30,245 bases of DNA, taken from a virus. A model generated the notes under the pieces. It ran no database searches. It had not been told where the DNA came from and was given only the letters and a program-made list of their open reading frames with translations. The stretch covers positions 1 through 30,245 of the IMG/VR virus record IMGVR_UViG_3300033571_008051. One strand, 5' to 3'. Positions 1 through 8,094 of the stretch are shown here, in pieces. The position numbers and the translations under genes were made by a program. Position 1 is the stretch's first letter. Each line of letters opens with the position of its first letter.

Positions 1-87
1 CGAACATCGTCGCTCATTTCAGTCTCTTCAACTTCTTTCGCTTTAATCGAAACGATTTTTCCATCCAAGACCTCGATAGTTGTCTCG
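1..87. repeat. Left copy of 87-bp terminal direct repeat
   Basis: Bases 1-87 are identical to 30159-30245. The repeat lies inside an open coding frame that continues correctly through the join, so the window is a circular or circularly permuted molecule of 30,158 bp rather than a linear piece with random ends. An overlap this short and exact fits an assembler k-mer overlap better than a biological terminal repeat, but sequence alone cannot separate the two. Confidence 0.95.
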
Positions 88-320
88 TCCTCTAGAATGT
101 GGATGCCGTCCGGAGCAGGTACTGGTTCGCCACCTTCAGCAGGTAGAATGAACACCTCTACGCCTTCTGCAAATTCTTCCGCAGGAGTTGCAACTACAAC
201 GCCGTCTTTTGTTTTGGTTTCTGCCATCATCTTAACTTCAACTTGAACGCCAACGCGAAAAGATGCGCCTGCCTTCTCAAGGAGAGTGTTGATGCCAGTT
301 ACAATTTTGTTACTGTTCAT
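1..320 (-). CDS. Scaffold-like virion assembly protein, N-terminal part (continues at window end)
   Basis: An ATG at 320..318 opens a frame that runs off the window at base 1 and resumes at 30158, ending at 29879. The joined gene encodes 199 residues. This part gives residues 1-106: MNSNKIVTGINTLLEK, then a beta-rich domain with a Pro/Gly-rich turn (EGGEPVPAPDG) and a DGKI strand. It lies between the prohead protease and the major capsid gene, where a scaffold or capsid-assembly protein is expected, and the second half is a coiled coil. The scaffold role is inferred from position and architecture. A separate start at the internal Met at 30226 is unlikely because the frame is open and protein-like well upstream of it. 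Confidence 0.8.
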   Translation of the reverse strand, partial: MNSNKIVTGINTLLEKAGASFRVGVQVEVKMMAETKTKDGVVVATPAEEFAEGVEVFILPAEGGEPVPAPDGIHILEDETTIEVLDGKIVSIKAKEVEETEMSDDV

Positions 321-404
321 TGTGTTGATTTTGTTTTACACACTATAAATAGAATGGATACCCTACAAATACAATTAACTTATTAACACTAATGTGCTTG
401 AAAA

Positions 405-430
405 CAAAAAGGGCAAGCCGTTGCTCACCC
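405..430 (-). terminator. Intrinsic terminator after the tail/protease operon
   Basis: On the minus strand GGGTGAGC and GCTTGCCC form an 8-bp stem (two adjacent G-U pairs) around an AACG loop, followed by TTTTTG. The plus-strand version would carry two mismatches, so it is minus-specific. It separates the prohead protease (ending 502) from the scaffold-like gene (starting 320), so the head genes probably have their own promoter or depend on read-through. Confidence 0.7.
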
Positions 431-445
431 TATTTGTAACAAATA
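431..445. promoter_or_regulatory. Short palindrome before the terminator, possible operator
   Basis: TATTTGT and ACAAATA are perfect 7-bp inverted arms around one central base, directly upstream (minus sense) of the terminator at 405-430. A TACATTTG box, matching the Bacteroidota -7 consensus, lies upstream at 501..494, but I find no TTG at the right distance. The palindrome could be an operator, part of an attenuating leader, or chance in an AT-rich gap. The rest of the 321-501 gap shows no open frame I would defend. Confidence 0.25.
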
Positions 446-501
446 AAACTTGATTCAATGAAAACATCCGTGAATACGGAAACCTTAGAAGTGCAAATGT
501 A

Positions 502-1083
502 TTACAAATTTGCCTTAATGATATTATCGATTTCAGATAAAATTTTCTGTTCTGTGCTGCAAAGATTTTCGATGGCATCAAATAAACCCTCGATACTAAA
601 ACCTTTTACTTCTCCGTTTTTAACTTGCGCCCACACATCATCATTGTCAACTTTATTGCCTACTATCCAAGAGCCTATTGGCGCGTCGATTCCGAGTTTA
701 GAAGATTTATCCTCTTCAAATTCTCTAATCCAAGACTCAACAACTGTGCATCCCGCCACCTTAATCTCGTGCTGCAATGTGTGTTCACGTTGGTTGCCTT
801 GTTTTAAATAAGCGTATGCCGCAGCTCTGATTGTTTCTTTTGAAAACTTAATGAAGTACTCCTCTCCGGTTAATTGGTCAATTCGCGGGATTAGTTTGTC
901 TGGTATAAGTACCGCGCCGTAAACCATCCTGCGCTCTTCGTCAATTGACTCTAACTTTATTTCGTGCTTGGACAAATGAATGAAATTAATTTCTATTGCG
1001 GGATCGGTGACAAACGAAATTGCGTAAACACCGAAGTTCCCGTCCTCATCCATTAACATCTCTTTTACTTTTCTTTTTTCCAT
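502..1083 (-). CDS. Prohead maturation protease, XkdF-like
   Basis: The protein has 193 residues. The C-terminal half carries the segment GSWIVGNKVDNDDVWAQVK followed by GEVKGFSIEG, a hallmark of the XkdF-like prohead protease family of phage and PBSX-type elements. The N-terminal half has FVTDPAIE, also typical. Such enzymes cleave the scaffold and sometimes the capsid N-terminus during prohead maturation. It starts two bases after the tape-measure stop codon and is the last gene before a terminator; the scaffold-like and capsid genes come next across the circular join. Family assignment is by remembered motifs; catalytic residues were not assigned. Confidence 0.8.
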   Translation of the reverse strand: MEKRKVKEMLMDEDGNFGVYAISFVTDPAIEINFIHLSKHEIKLESIDEERRMVYGAVLIPDKLIPRIDQLTGEEYFIKFSKETIRAAAYAYLKQGNQREHTLQHEIKVAGCTVVESWIREFEEDKSSKLGIDAPIGSWIVGNKVDNDDVWAQVKNGEVKGFSIEGLFDAIENLCSTEQKILSEIDNIIKANL

Positions 1084-1085
1084 TG

Positions 1086-3017
1086 TTATAATGTTGATTG
1101 GTCTCTGATTCTTTCTTGAGCATTTAATTCATCACTCACATCACCGCCTAGAACGTATGCTTGTACCGGTGGCGGTTGGTTACCTTGTTGCCCTAAAAAT
1201 GATGGATTCAATGCGCTAAATTGCGGGTTAGAGGCCGTGTCGACTGCTCCTCCTCCCCCATTTCCGATAGATGGTGTGCCGCCACCACCGGTATCACCAC
1301 CACTCCCACCGCTTGGTTCAAATTTTGTTTTAGCTATTCGGACAACATTCGCCAAACCTGCGGCAGTTGCGATGGATGCTGCGGCTATTCTTAATCCTAT
1401 GCCCCCAGGCTGAGAGGCAAAAGCTGCGGTCGCCCCCAAGAATGTGTTTTGTAGTGCCTGCGCTAAGGATAACGCTTTATTTATATTGAATTGTCGTCGA
1501 GCAGATTTCTCATTATTCGCCTCAAATAAATCATTGATAGCGATAAGAGCATCAATAGCGTTGTTAGACAATTCTATTTTTTGGGCAACCTCTTGGCGTT
1601 TTCTTTCTGATTCTTTCTTTGCAGCATCATCATTTATTTTATCTACCTCTTTTTGGTTTGCCTCCGCTAATTGTTTTAAAAGTTCCGCGTTCCCGTGTGC
1701 TTGTTTTCTGAGTTCTATGTATTTCGCGTCAACTGCTGCGATTTCTTTCTCTGTCTCGTCTTGAATTAACGCGATTCTCAAATCACGTTGGTCAGCGAGC
1801 ATTTGTGTTCTTTTCTCTTCACTTGCTTTCTCAGCGGCTAACTTTTGATCCTCTAAGTTTTGAAGTAATTCATTTATTTTTTCTGCGCTTGACCTTTTGG
1901 CTAACGCTAAATTTCTTTCGTTTTCTAATCGTTTTTTAAGCTCGTCGTCTGCTATCTTTTTTCTCTCTTCTGCTCCTTGCTTCTCTATATTATTCAACGC
2001 GATTTGGTAACCCGCTTGCTGATTTTCTAAGTCGCGAATAGCTTTAGCGTTTTCGATTTTTGTTTTTTCTGCATTTGCTAAAAGTTCCTCTGGATTAAAA
2101 GCGAGTTCAGCAACTGATTTTAAAGCACCTTGAAAACCCTCAACCAATCTAAAGTCTTGTCCGAGCGCATCACCTACCAAATCAATTTGAGTTAAAAGGG
2201 CGCGTATGGGAATTGCGATAAACTCTAAAATACCCGCAAGAATGTCTCTGTTTCTTTTCGCGGCTTCAATTTGAGCCATCGTTATTTGTTCTTGCAACGC
2301 TTGTTGACTTTTCAATGATGAAATCAACTCTTTGGTCTGCGCCTGCTTGATTTTTAAGATGTCCTTTTCGGTGAGTCCCTGCAGTTTTAAAATGTTTTCC
2401 TGCGCGGTCGTAGCTTCCAATTGATTCCTCGCCTCTTGCGTTAACTTCTCTTGATTAACTAACGCTTGCGACAACTCAACAGATACGCCACTGATAGCCG
2501 CATCTACTGACGGCAATAATTTCAAAAGCGTATCAAAATTCATAATGATAGCCGTCACCGCTGCCGCTAATAAGAAAATCGGATTTGCAAGCAGTGCGCG
2601 ACCAAGCGCAATCATTGATTTACCGAATGAGCCTAACTCCGCCCCTAGCGTTTTAAAGTCAACTCCTTTGACGTTTGCCGCGAGTGCCTTAACGCTTTCA
2701 GCCGCACCTCCGAAATCGAGAGAGCCGAGTTTGGATGTAAGTAAGGATGCGTTATTTCCAAGACGTTCAAATGCAGGTCCAGCATTCGCGTTGACCGCTT
2801 CACTTGCATTCTTTATTTGGTCTTTAACCTCTCCCGCTTTTTGAGATAATTCCACAAATTTCTCACTCGCGGGATCAAGCGTTTGCAACTCTTGTTGGAG
2901 AGTTCGTAACTGTGTCTTTAAATTAGTTACCGAACCAACACCTTCGTTGATTGCTTCTGTCGCTTTGTCGAGGTCTCCTACCCCCGTAACTTTTATGTCT
3001 ATGTTGGTTGTAGCCAT
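1086..3017 (-). CDS. Tape-measure protein
   Basis: The protein has 643 residues from the ATG at 3017. A longer frame from 3062 exists, but its extra 15 residues overlap the preceding gene and read poorly; at 3017 the start overlaps the upstream stop as TAATG. The first 110 residues and residues of roughly 300-480 are heptad-rich Lys/Glu/Gln/Ala coiled coil. Hydrophobic segments near 130-160 (ALLANPIFLLAAAVTAII) and 505-555 flank it, and a Gly-rich tail near 585-610 ends the protein. This architecture is typical of tape-measure proteins, which set tail length and pass through the membrane during DNA entry. At the usual 1.5 angstrom per residue it would span a tail near 95 nm (estimate). Confidence 0.88.
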   Translation of the reverse strand: MATTNIDIKVTGVGDLDKATEAINEGVGSVTNLKTQLRTLQQELQTLDPASEKFVELSQKAGEVKDQIKNASEAVNANAGPAFERLGNNASLLTSKLGSLDFGGAAESVKALAANVKGVDFKTLGAELGSFGKSMIALGRALLANPIFLLAAAVTAIIMNFDTLLKLLPSVDAAISGVSVELSQALVNQEKLTQEARNQLEATTAQENILKLQGLTEKDILKIKQAQTKELISSLKSQQALQEQITMAQIEAAKRNRDILAGILEFIAIPIRALLTQIDLVGDALGQDFRLVEGFQGALKSVAELAFNPEELLANAEKTKIENAKAIRDLENQQAGYQIALNNIEKQGAEERKKIADDELKKRLENERNLALAKRSSAEKINELLQNLEDQKLAAEKASEEKRTQMLADQRDLRIALIQDETEKEIAAVDAKYIELRKQAHGNAELLKQLAEANQKEVDKINDDAAKKESERKRQEVAQKIELSNNAIDALIAINDLFEANNEKSARRQFNINKALSLAQALQNTFLGATAAFASQPGGIGLRIAAASIATAAGLANVVRIAKTKFEPSGGSGGDTGGGGTPSIGNGGGGAVDTASNPQFSALNPSFLGQQGNQPPPVQAYVLGGDVSDELNAQERIRDQSTL

Positions 3018-3220
3018 TACATAAATAGATAATAAATAACACCAATTATTCCAATGTACCAAACTGATTTAACTGATCGGTACTTCCATTTATCACGCAG
3101 CTTGTTTGAGCCTTGCGCGAATCGACACCAAACACTCCCGCCCTTCGCTTCGGTATTAGAGTAGATGTCGATAACTGTTGTAATGCACTGCATTGCTTTT
3201 AATCTTTCCTCGTTTGTCAT
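3017..3220 (-). CDS. Small protein with C-terminal membrane segment
   Basis: The protein has 67 residues: a basic, soluble N-terminal part (MTNEERLKAMQ, then RDKWKYRS) and a hydrophobic C-terminus WYIGIIGVIYYLFM that could span or dip into a membrane. It overlaps the hub gene by four bases (ATGA) and its stop overlaps the tape-measure start (TAATG), so translation is probably coupled to both. I do not recognise the family. Its slot just before the tape measure suggests a tail assembly or membrane role, but that is only positional. Confidence 0.7.
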   Translation of the reverse strand: MTNEERLKAMQCITTVIDIYSNTEAKGGSVWCRFAQGSNKLRDKWKYRSVKSVWYIGIIGVIYYLFM

Positions 3221-6084
3221 ATAACTTGTGTGTATTGAAGAGTCGCGCTTATTCTTACGTCATTAAATGGATAACCAGATGCTCCGCTACTATTAACCTT
3301 AAACCCGTGAACACTTGTATCCGTTATCGTGTCGATGTTCAAAGATAGTGTATTGAAGTCCCCCGATTGAAATAACGTTGTGACTGAGCTTGCGGCAGTG
3401 GTAGTGTCTTTAGATAATCTAAATGCGAAAATAGCACTATGCATATCACCACTTGGATTAATCGCGGTCACGTTCATCGTACACACCCACACGCTAAGAT
3501 TTGGAATGGCTAGTTTTTCTCCATTAAATAGAATTACAATTCCGTCATTAGATGCCGTATAATCACCCTCTCCCTCAGCAATCATTAAACCGCCCTGCGC
3601 TCTACCAATAACACTACTATTTAAGCCGTAATGCATTCCATTGGCAACCGCCTTGACTCCATTACCGGACACGAGTGTCACTCCTGCTAAATCACTTATC
3701 TCATTTGAGTTTCCAAAAATAGATGAGTTACCGCTTTTCGTTCCAATCAAGTTGTTGGATCCGTTAACAAAAGTGTTATCACTGCTACCATCAATCGAAT
3801 TGTTGAATCCTTTTGATAGCGTGGAAGTGACTTGCGCGGGGGATGGGATTGAAATTCTCTCATTGCCTCCGAGTAACGCAGAAAAGCACTCGCCTCTATC
3901 ACTATCCCATTTATAGCCGTAACGAGTGCAGCAAGTTTCCGAACCATCAGATGGTTCTCCTGCCCCATCCTCAAAATTAACTTTTCCTCCTAATGTGATG
4001 GATACGGGTATATATTCACAATCACGAATCTCGCCAACAAGTTTTGCGAGCTTGACAAATGTCAACTGCTCTTGACCTACGAAATAACTACCGATTTCAA
4101 GCAACCTCCAGTAACTATCTTTTATATAAATCTTGTCTTTAAATTGGATGTTTCTAAAATCGGACAGAGATAGTTTAAAATACGCCTCCATTATTCTCGC
4201 TTCAGTCGAATAAATTTCGTTGAAAGAACGAGAGTAGTAAAGTTGATAAGCGTTATTAAATGGATTTGCGTTAATGACTTGTAGTGCCGTTTCCGCAGAA
4301 AAATTTAAATCGTAATCAGTAAGCGTTGGAAGTGTTGCTGAGTAGTGTGATAAAATTGACACCTCTGTCAACTCGCCTTCCTCGGTCGTTTCATTAAATA
4401 GCGCGATGACGGCACTACCTGCGTTGTAAAGCATTCGTGGACCAGGCACAACATAAGTACCCGTCTCGCTTATAAACTTTGGAACGGGTATGTTTGTCCC
4501 TTCGATTTCATTGCAAGGGGTTGATCGCAGTTGTAACTCAACTCGTTTATCTCCCGTTGCGAAATCGTTGGTTGTGTTGTTTATTTCCTTTTGTCCATAC
4601 ACGCGGCTACCCTGCTCAGTAAATATTTGCGACAAGTATTCGCCTCCTGCGGTGTATGTAAATTTCAGATTTTTATTTTGCACCTCGGCAGTTGAGTAGA
4701 CGACAACGTCTTTATCTCCAACGTGCAATTTATGCGTCCAATCTTTTGTGTCTCCGCTGCCTATATATGTACTGAAAGGCTCAACATTTATTTTCTTTGG
4801 CTCGTTTTGGTCGGGTATTAAAACAAGATAGTGCAACTTTATTATATCACGAATAAAGTCCTCTTGCTTATAATCCGGAGCGTTTGCAGGCAAGTTAACT
4901 GTTGCTGATTGCAATGGTGTTGATGTGGTAACAAGTTCAAAGCCACTTGCCTCGTCAATCGTCCATTCGCCTCCGCTAAAAGGGGGGATAATCCCTCGCA
5001 AACCTACCTCATCCCCTTCATTTAGTAGATAGGTCTTGGTGAACTGGAATGTAAAATAGGTGTTGTCCTCACTTACAATGGTGCTATAAACACTCGTGCC
5101 GTCAACCGCTATGTGTGTTTCTCCATTTGTAGGATTGACTAATCGAAAACCGATTGAGTCAGATGATCCACCTATCGTTGTTTTTTTTATTTTTATCAAA
5201 ACTCGAAAAGTGAAGTTGGCGTAATAAGGCGCAGTGAACACGCCTCCTGCTACATTTCCACCATTATCAAATAATTCGTTAAATCCGCTTGCGCTATTTA
5301 GGTTAATAGTAGTTCCCGCTAATTGGTCAAAAGTGTACGGGGAAGTATTAGTGACGGCAAATGTGATTGACTCTGGTGACTCCGTTGTTTTGACTGCTTG
5401 CGAGTTGTTAAATACAATCCAATAGTCATTTAATGTGTTGTCGATAAATGACGAGTTGTAGGTAAATCCTGCATCGGAAAATATTTCGCGCCATAAATAC
5501 AAAGCGTTGACTGCAGGGGTTAAATCTCCAACAAATAGCGGAGATGTTGTGTTGAATATGGGACGACCAACGCTTGTTTCCTCCCCTTCACTAAATTTTT
5601 GTCCGCGTTCAATAAGCGTCCAAAGAGTGTTGGCAGGTGGAGATAAAACATTGTCGCGAGTCATCTCGTGGTTCAAGTCCGAAAGATTAGACAAGTCAGC
5701 GATTTTCTTTTCTTTGATCGTGGCAATAAGACTTGGTGTGTCCGCGAAAAATATAAGTTCTAATTCATCGTCTACTCCGTTTTGCTTACGAACTATTTTT
5801 TTTATCTGACAATAGCCGTTGTAAATGTTCACGCTACCGACACACAACTCTGCGTCTATTTTTGTAAATAAGTCAAATGTGTTATTGTTCACGTTAGCCA
5901 CTTGCCCAAAAAATTCCACGTTCGTTGGGGTTAGTGGTATACGGAATGTCTGCGAAAAACTCCCGCGACTTTCAAACGTTTCGATGTCACTGAATAATTT
6001 ATTTACTGCGATTCCGTCATTTTCGAAAGTGTCGAGAATAACGGATTTTGAATCGCGTGACAATTTTATAAATACGTCGCTCAT
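3217..6084 (-). CDS. Large tail hub/tip protein with repeat-rich C-terminal region
   Basis: The protein has 955 residues. The N-terminal 130 residues contain FSQTFRIPLTPTNVEFFG and a GYCQIKKI strand pattern that I associate with hub or baseplate proteins of Bacteroidota long-tailed phages. The middle is beta-rich. Residues of roughly 745-820 are a run of short Asn/Gly/Ser repeats (GFNNSIDGSSDNTFVNG, then NNLIG, NSSIFGNSNEI), like the stacked head repeats of trimeric adhesins, followed by a beta-rich C-terminal domain. It therefore probably forms the tail tip and may contact the host. It overlaps the upstream gene by one base (TAATG). The hub role is moderately certain; receptor binding is inferred. 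Confidence 0.72.
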   Translation of the reverse strand: MSDVFIKLSRDSKSVILDTFENDGIAVNKLFSDIETFESRGSFSQTFRIPLTPTNVEFFGQVANVNNNTFDLFTKIDAELCVGSVNIYNGYCQIKKIVRKQNGVDDELELIFFADTPSLIATIKEKKIADLSNLSDLNHEMTRDNVLSPPANTLWTLIERGQKFSEGEETSVGRPIFNTTSPLFVGDLTPAVNALYLWREIFSDAGFTYNSSFIDNTLNDYWIVFNNSQAVKTTESPESITFAVTNTSPYTFDQLAGTTINLNSASGFNELFDNGGNVAGGVFTAPYYANFTFRVLIKIKKTTIGGSSDSIGFRLVNPTNGETHIAVDGTSVYSTIVSEDNTYFTFQFTKTYLLNEGDEVGLRGIIPPFSGGEWTIDEASGFELVTTSTPLQSATVNLPANAPDYKQEDFIRDIIKLHYLVLIPDQNEPKKINVEPFSTYIGSGDTKDWTHKLHVGDKDVVVYSTAEVQNKNLKFTYTAGGEYLSQIFTEQGSRVYGQKEINNTTNDFATGDKRVELQLRSTPCNEIEGTNIPVPKFISETGTYVVPGPRMLYNAGSAVIALFNETTEEGELTEVSILSHYSATLPTLTDYDLNFSAETALQVINANPFNNAYQLYYSRSFNEIYSTEARIMEAYFKLSLSDFRNIQFKDKIYIKDSYWRLLEIGSYFVGQEQLTFVKLAKLVGEIRDCEYIPVSITLGGKVNFEDGAGEPSDGSETCCTRYGYKWDSDRGECFSALLGGNERISIPSPAQVTSTLSKGFNNSIDGSSDNTFVNGSNNLIGTKSGNSSIFGNSNEISDLAGVTLVSGNGVKAVANGMHYGLNSSVIGRAQGGLMIAEGEGDYTASNDGIVILFNGEKLAIPNLSVWVCTMNVTAINPSGDMHSAIFAFRLSKDTTTAASSVTTLFQSGDFNTLSLNIDTITDTSVHGFKVNSSGASGYPFNDVRISATLQYTQVI

Positions 6085-7424
6085 TAGTAGTAGAAATTTT
6101 CGTTGGAGTATCTGAGTCTGAAAGTTACGCGTGACAGTTTTCCATTGCGCTCTCTTCTTTCAGTAAAGCTATTGGTGTCAACCACAACTGGTGTTGCATA
6201 TCCATCATCATTAATTATCCAAACATAACGCGAACGAACGAGATTAGATAATAATCGGTATTCGCCCTCTTGTATCCAGTCAGATGTGATGTCTAGATAA
6301 GTTGTTGGTGATACCGATGTTTCGGTGAGTCCACGATCAGATGTGGCAAATGTGAATCCACTAGATGCGTCGCCATAGTTGCCGATTATTTTTTTAATTC
6401 TTTTGCGTTCTACATCAACAGATTTCTGAGACACTTTACTGAAATTAAAAAAGTCAAAACCACCTTTGATTGGTGACCACCAACATAGTCGAACATTTTC
6501 ATAGATACAATCGTCCTCGACTGGGTAGAAAACATAAAGTGCGCTTCTGACAATGGTTAATTCTGAGTCCTCAAACAGTTGAACAGAGTACCATTGCCAA
6601 TCAGTAAAATTCTTTGGTATGACGGGGCTATAAGTGCCAACATTTAAATTAGCGGGATAAGCAGGGATGTGCGCCATCAATTTAGTCGCTCCCCCTCCCG
6701 ATAAAGTCGTTGATTGTTCAACTGTTGTCCCGTCCGATTTTTTCAGAACGTATTTAACGTACAAGCCTCCCGCGTCATAACTACCCCCGATGCCGCTAAC
6801 CACATTTAGTACACCCCAATCGTTTTCGCTTTTACGCGTTGGAATAGCGACATAATACTGTCCGCCTAAATTAGTGATGTCGTTTAAGTAAGTATCGGGC
6901 AAATGAGTCGTTGTATTTCTATCGCCCATCATTAGTGACGTGCTAACTACGTTGAATGGTGCTATTGGTTTAAATCCATAATCGTTTTCTGGATTTGGTC
7001 GATAGCCATCTGAAATGTTGTAGGACGCAGGGATTAAATAGGTTCCTGCAGATGAACCATTTACATAAACCGCACTACCTTCGTCAATGGTCAACACCCC
7101 ATCAACTAACCACGCTTCGTACACCCATAAAATATAGGGGAACAATGGATATTGATTATTCTGAAAATATTCATCCAACCCATCTACGAAAACTTTAGTT
7201 GGCTCAACACTTGGAAAGTCTTTAACCGCATCGAATAAATCAAAAATTCCTTGTGATGATGGATTGGGAGAGATGTAAAAATCGGTTTCATTTGGAGTTC
7301 CAGGGAACAATCTAAAAACAAATTTAAACCCATCGTTCCCGACATTGGTGCTTGTTGCTCTTACGATTAATTTTTGACCGAGACGAGTCAAGTCGTAGGG
7401 TTGTTCTTGAATGGTTATTGCCAT
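6084..7424 (-). CDS. Tail structural protein, probably distal tail
   Basis: The protein has 446 residues and is beta-rich throughout. The C-terminal third has CWWSPIKGGFDFFNF followed by KVSQKSVDVERKRIKK, a pattern seen in tail proteins of Bacteroidota phages that sit between the tail-completion gene and the hub. The final segment (VTFRLRYSNENFYY) is a beta edge. It overlaps its upstream neighbour by ten bases and its downstream neighbour by one. A distal-tail role is inferred from order; no catalytic motif is visible. Confidence 0.6.
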   Translation of the reverse strand: MAITIQEQPYDLTRLGQKLIVRATSTNVGNDGFKFVFRLFPGTPNETDFYISPNPSSQGIFDLFDAVKDFPSVEPTKVFVDGLDEYFQNNQYPLFPYILWVYEAWLVDGVLTIDEGSAVYVNGSSAGTYLIPASYNISDGYRPNPENDYGFKPIAPFNVVSTSLMMGDRNTTTHLPDTYLNDITNLGGQYYVAIPTRKSENDWGVLNVVSGIGGSYDAGGLYVKYVLKKSDGTTVEQSTTLSGGGATKLMAHIPAYPANLNVGTYSPVIPKNFTDWQWYSVQLFEDSELTIVRSALYVFYPVEDDCIYENVRLCWWSPIKGGFDFFNFSKVSQKSVDVERKRIKKIIGNYGDASSGFTFATSDRGLTETSVSPTTYLDITSDWIQEGEYRLLSNLVRSRYVWIINDDGYATPVVVDTNSFTERRERNGKLSRVTFRLRYSNENFYY

Positions 7425-7936
7425 TTTTCTAATTCTTTATTAATTAATTCAGTCAATTTATCAGTAAATTCCCGCGACTTACTATTAAGCACTGTTTGAA
7501 TCGCATCGTCATAATAACGGGTAGCAGGAGTTCCGCGTTTTTTAATGCTTTTGGCAATGGCGAATGCTGCTCGCGCAAGTCCTTTATCCGTTGTTTTGAT
7601 AAATGCTCCAGATGCTGATCGCAATCGAACGGGCTTCTTTTTCATCCAAGCAACAATAGCGGATGGAGGTGGCATTGTCCCCGCTTTTCTACCTTCATTT
7701 ACTACGGCAAAATAACTTTTAGCCGCACCGCCTGCGGAAAATTTTATTGTTGGATTTCCTGCGGTTTGCGTTATTGAGTAACCGAGATTGTTGCGCAGCG
7801 TACCGGTTGTATCTATTCGGCGTTTTACTGTCCTGCCGTTCCAAGTTCTGAAGCTACGGATAGCACCAATGTTTCTTTGAGCTTGCTCAATGACTTCATC
7901 GGCTAATTGGGTTAGTATGTCGTTTAACTCTGTCAT
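7415..7936 (-). CDS. Tail-completion / neck protein, HK97 gp10-like
   Basis: The protein has 173 residues. It shows the usual HK97 gp10-type layout: an N-terminal amphipathic helix, a basic TLRNNLGYSI stretch, VVNEGRKAGTMPPPSAIVAW, and a C-terminal AIAKSIKKRGTPATRYYDDAI helix. Proteins of this type cap the tail or join head and tail. The start overlaps the stop of the 53-residue gene upstream (ATGA). The family call rests on the GR-x-G-x-PP-x3-I-x2-W and RSI/KSI-G patterns; I have not modelled the fold. Confidence 0.72.
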   Translation of the reverse strand: MTELNDILTQLADEVIEQAQRNIGAIRSFRTWNGRTVKRRIDTTGTLRNNLGYSITQTAGNPTIKFSAGGAAKSYFAVVNEGRKAGTMPPPSAIVAWMKKKPVRLRSASGAFIKTTDKGLARAAFAIAKSIKKRGTPATRYYDDAIQTVLNSKSREFTDKLTELINKELEKWQ

Positions 7937-8094
7937 AAATACGGCTGAGTGTAATCAATTCCATTCTGAGCGAAAAAATCTAACCTCTCCTCTTCGGTAG
8001 AAAAGAAGTAGAAAAAATCTGAATCGCTATGTACCGCAAACTCACCACTAGGTGTTTCTTCGGGTTTACCATTTATGTTTCGTGTCTTTATCAT
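7933..8094 (-). CDS. Small hypothetical protein (53 aa) in the tail operon
   Basis: The ATG at 8094 overlaps the stop of the fibre gene by one base (TAATG), and the TGA overlaps the next ATG (ATGA), leaving no untranslated bases on either side. The product starts MIKTRNINGKPEE and has an acidic, aromatic middle (SDSDFFYFFSTEEERLDFF). I do not recognise it. Tight coupling on both sides and a sensible composition argue that it is a real gene. Confidence 0.65.
   Translation of the reverse strand: MIKTRNINGKPEETPSGEFAVHSDSDFFYFFSTEEERLDFFAQNGIDYTQPYL

Noticed and set aside
1-87. Terminal repeat as a true biological direct terminal repeat
   Set aside because: The length suits an assembly overlap and it lies inside a coding region; without read data I treat it as the circle join.
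458-811. A 117-codon plus frame opposite the prohead protease
   Set aside because: Antisense to a well-supported gene, with Ser/Leu-rich shadow composition and no start context.
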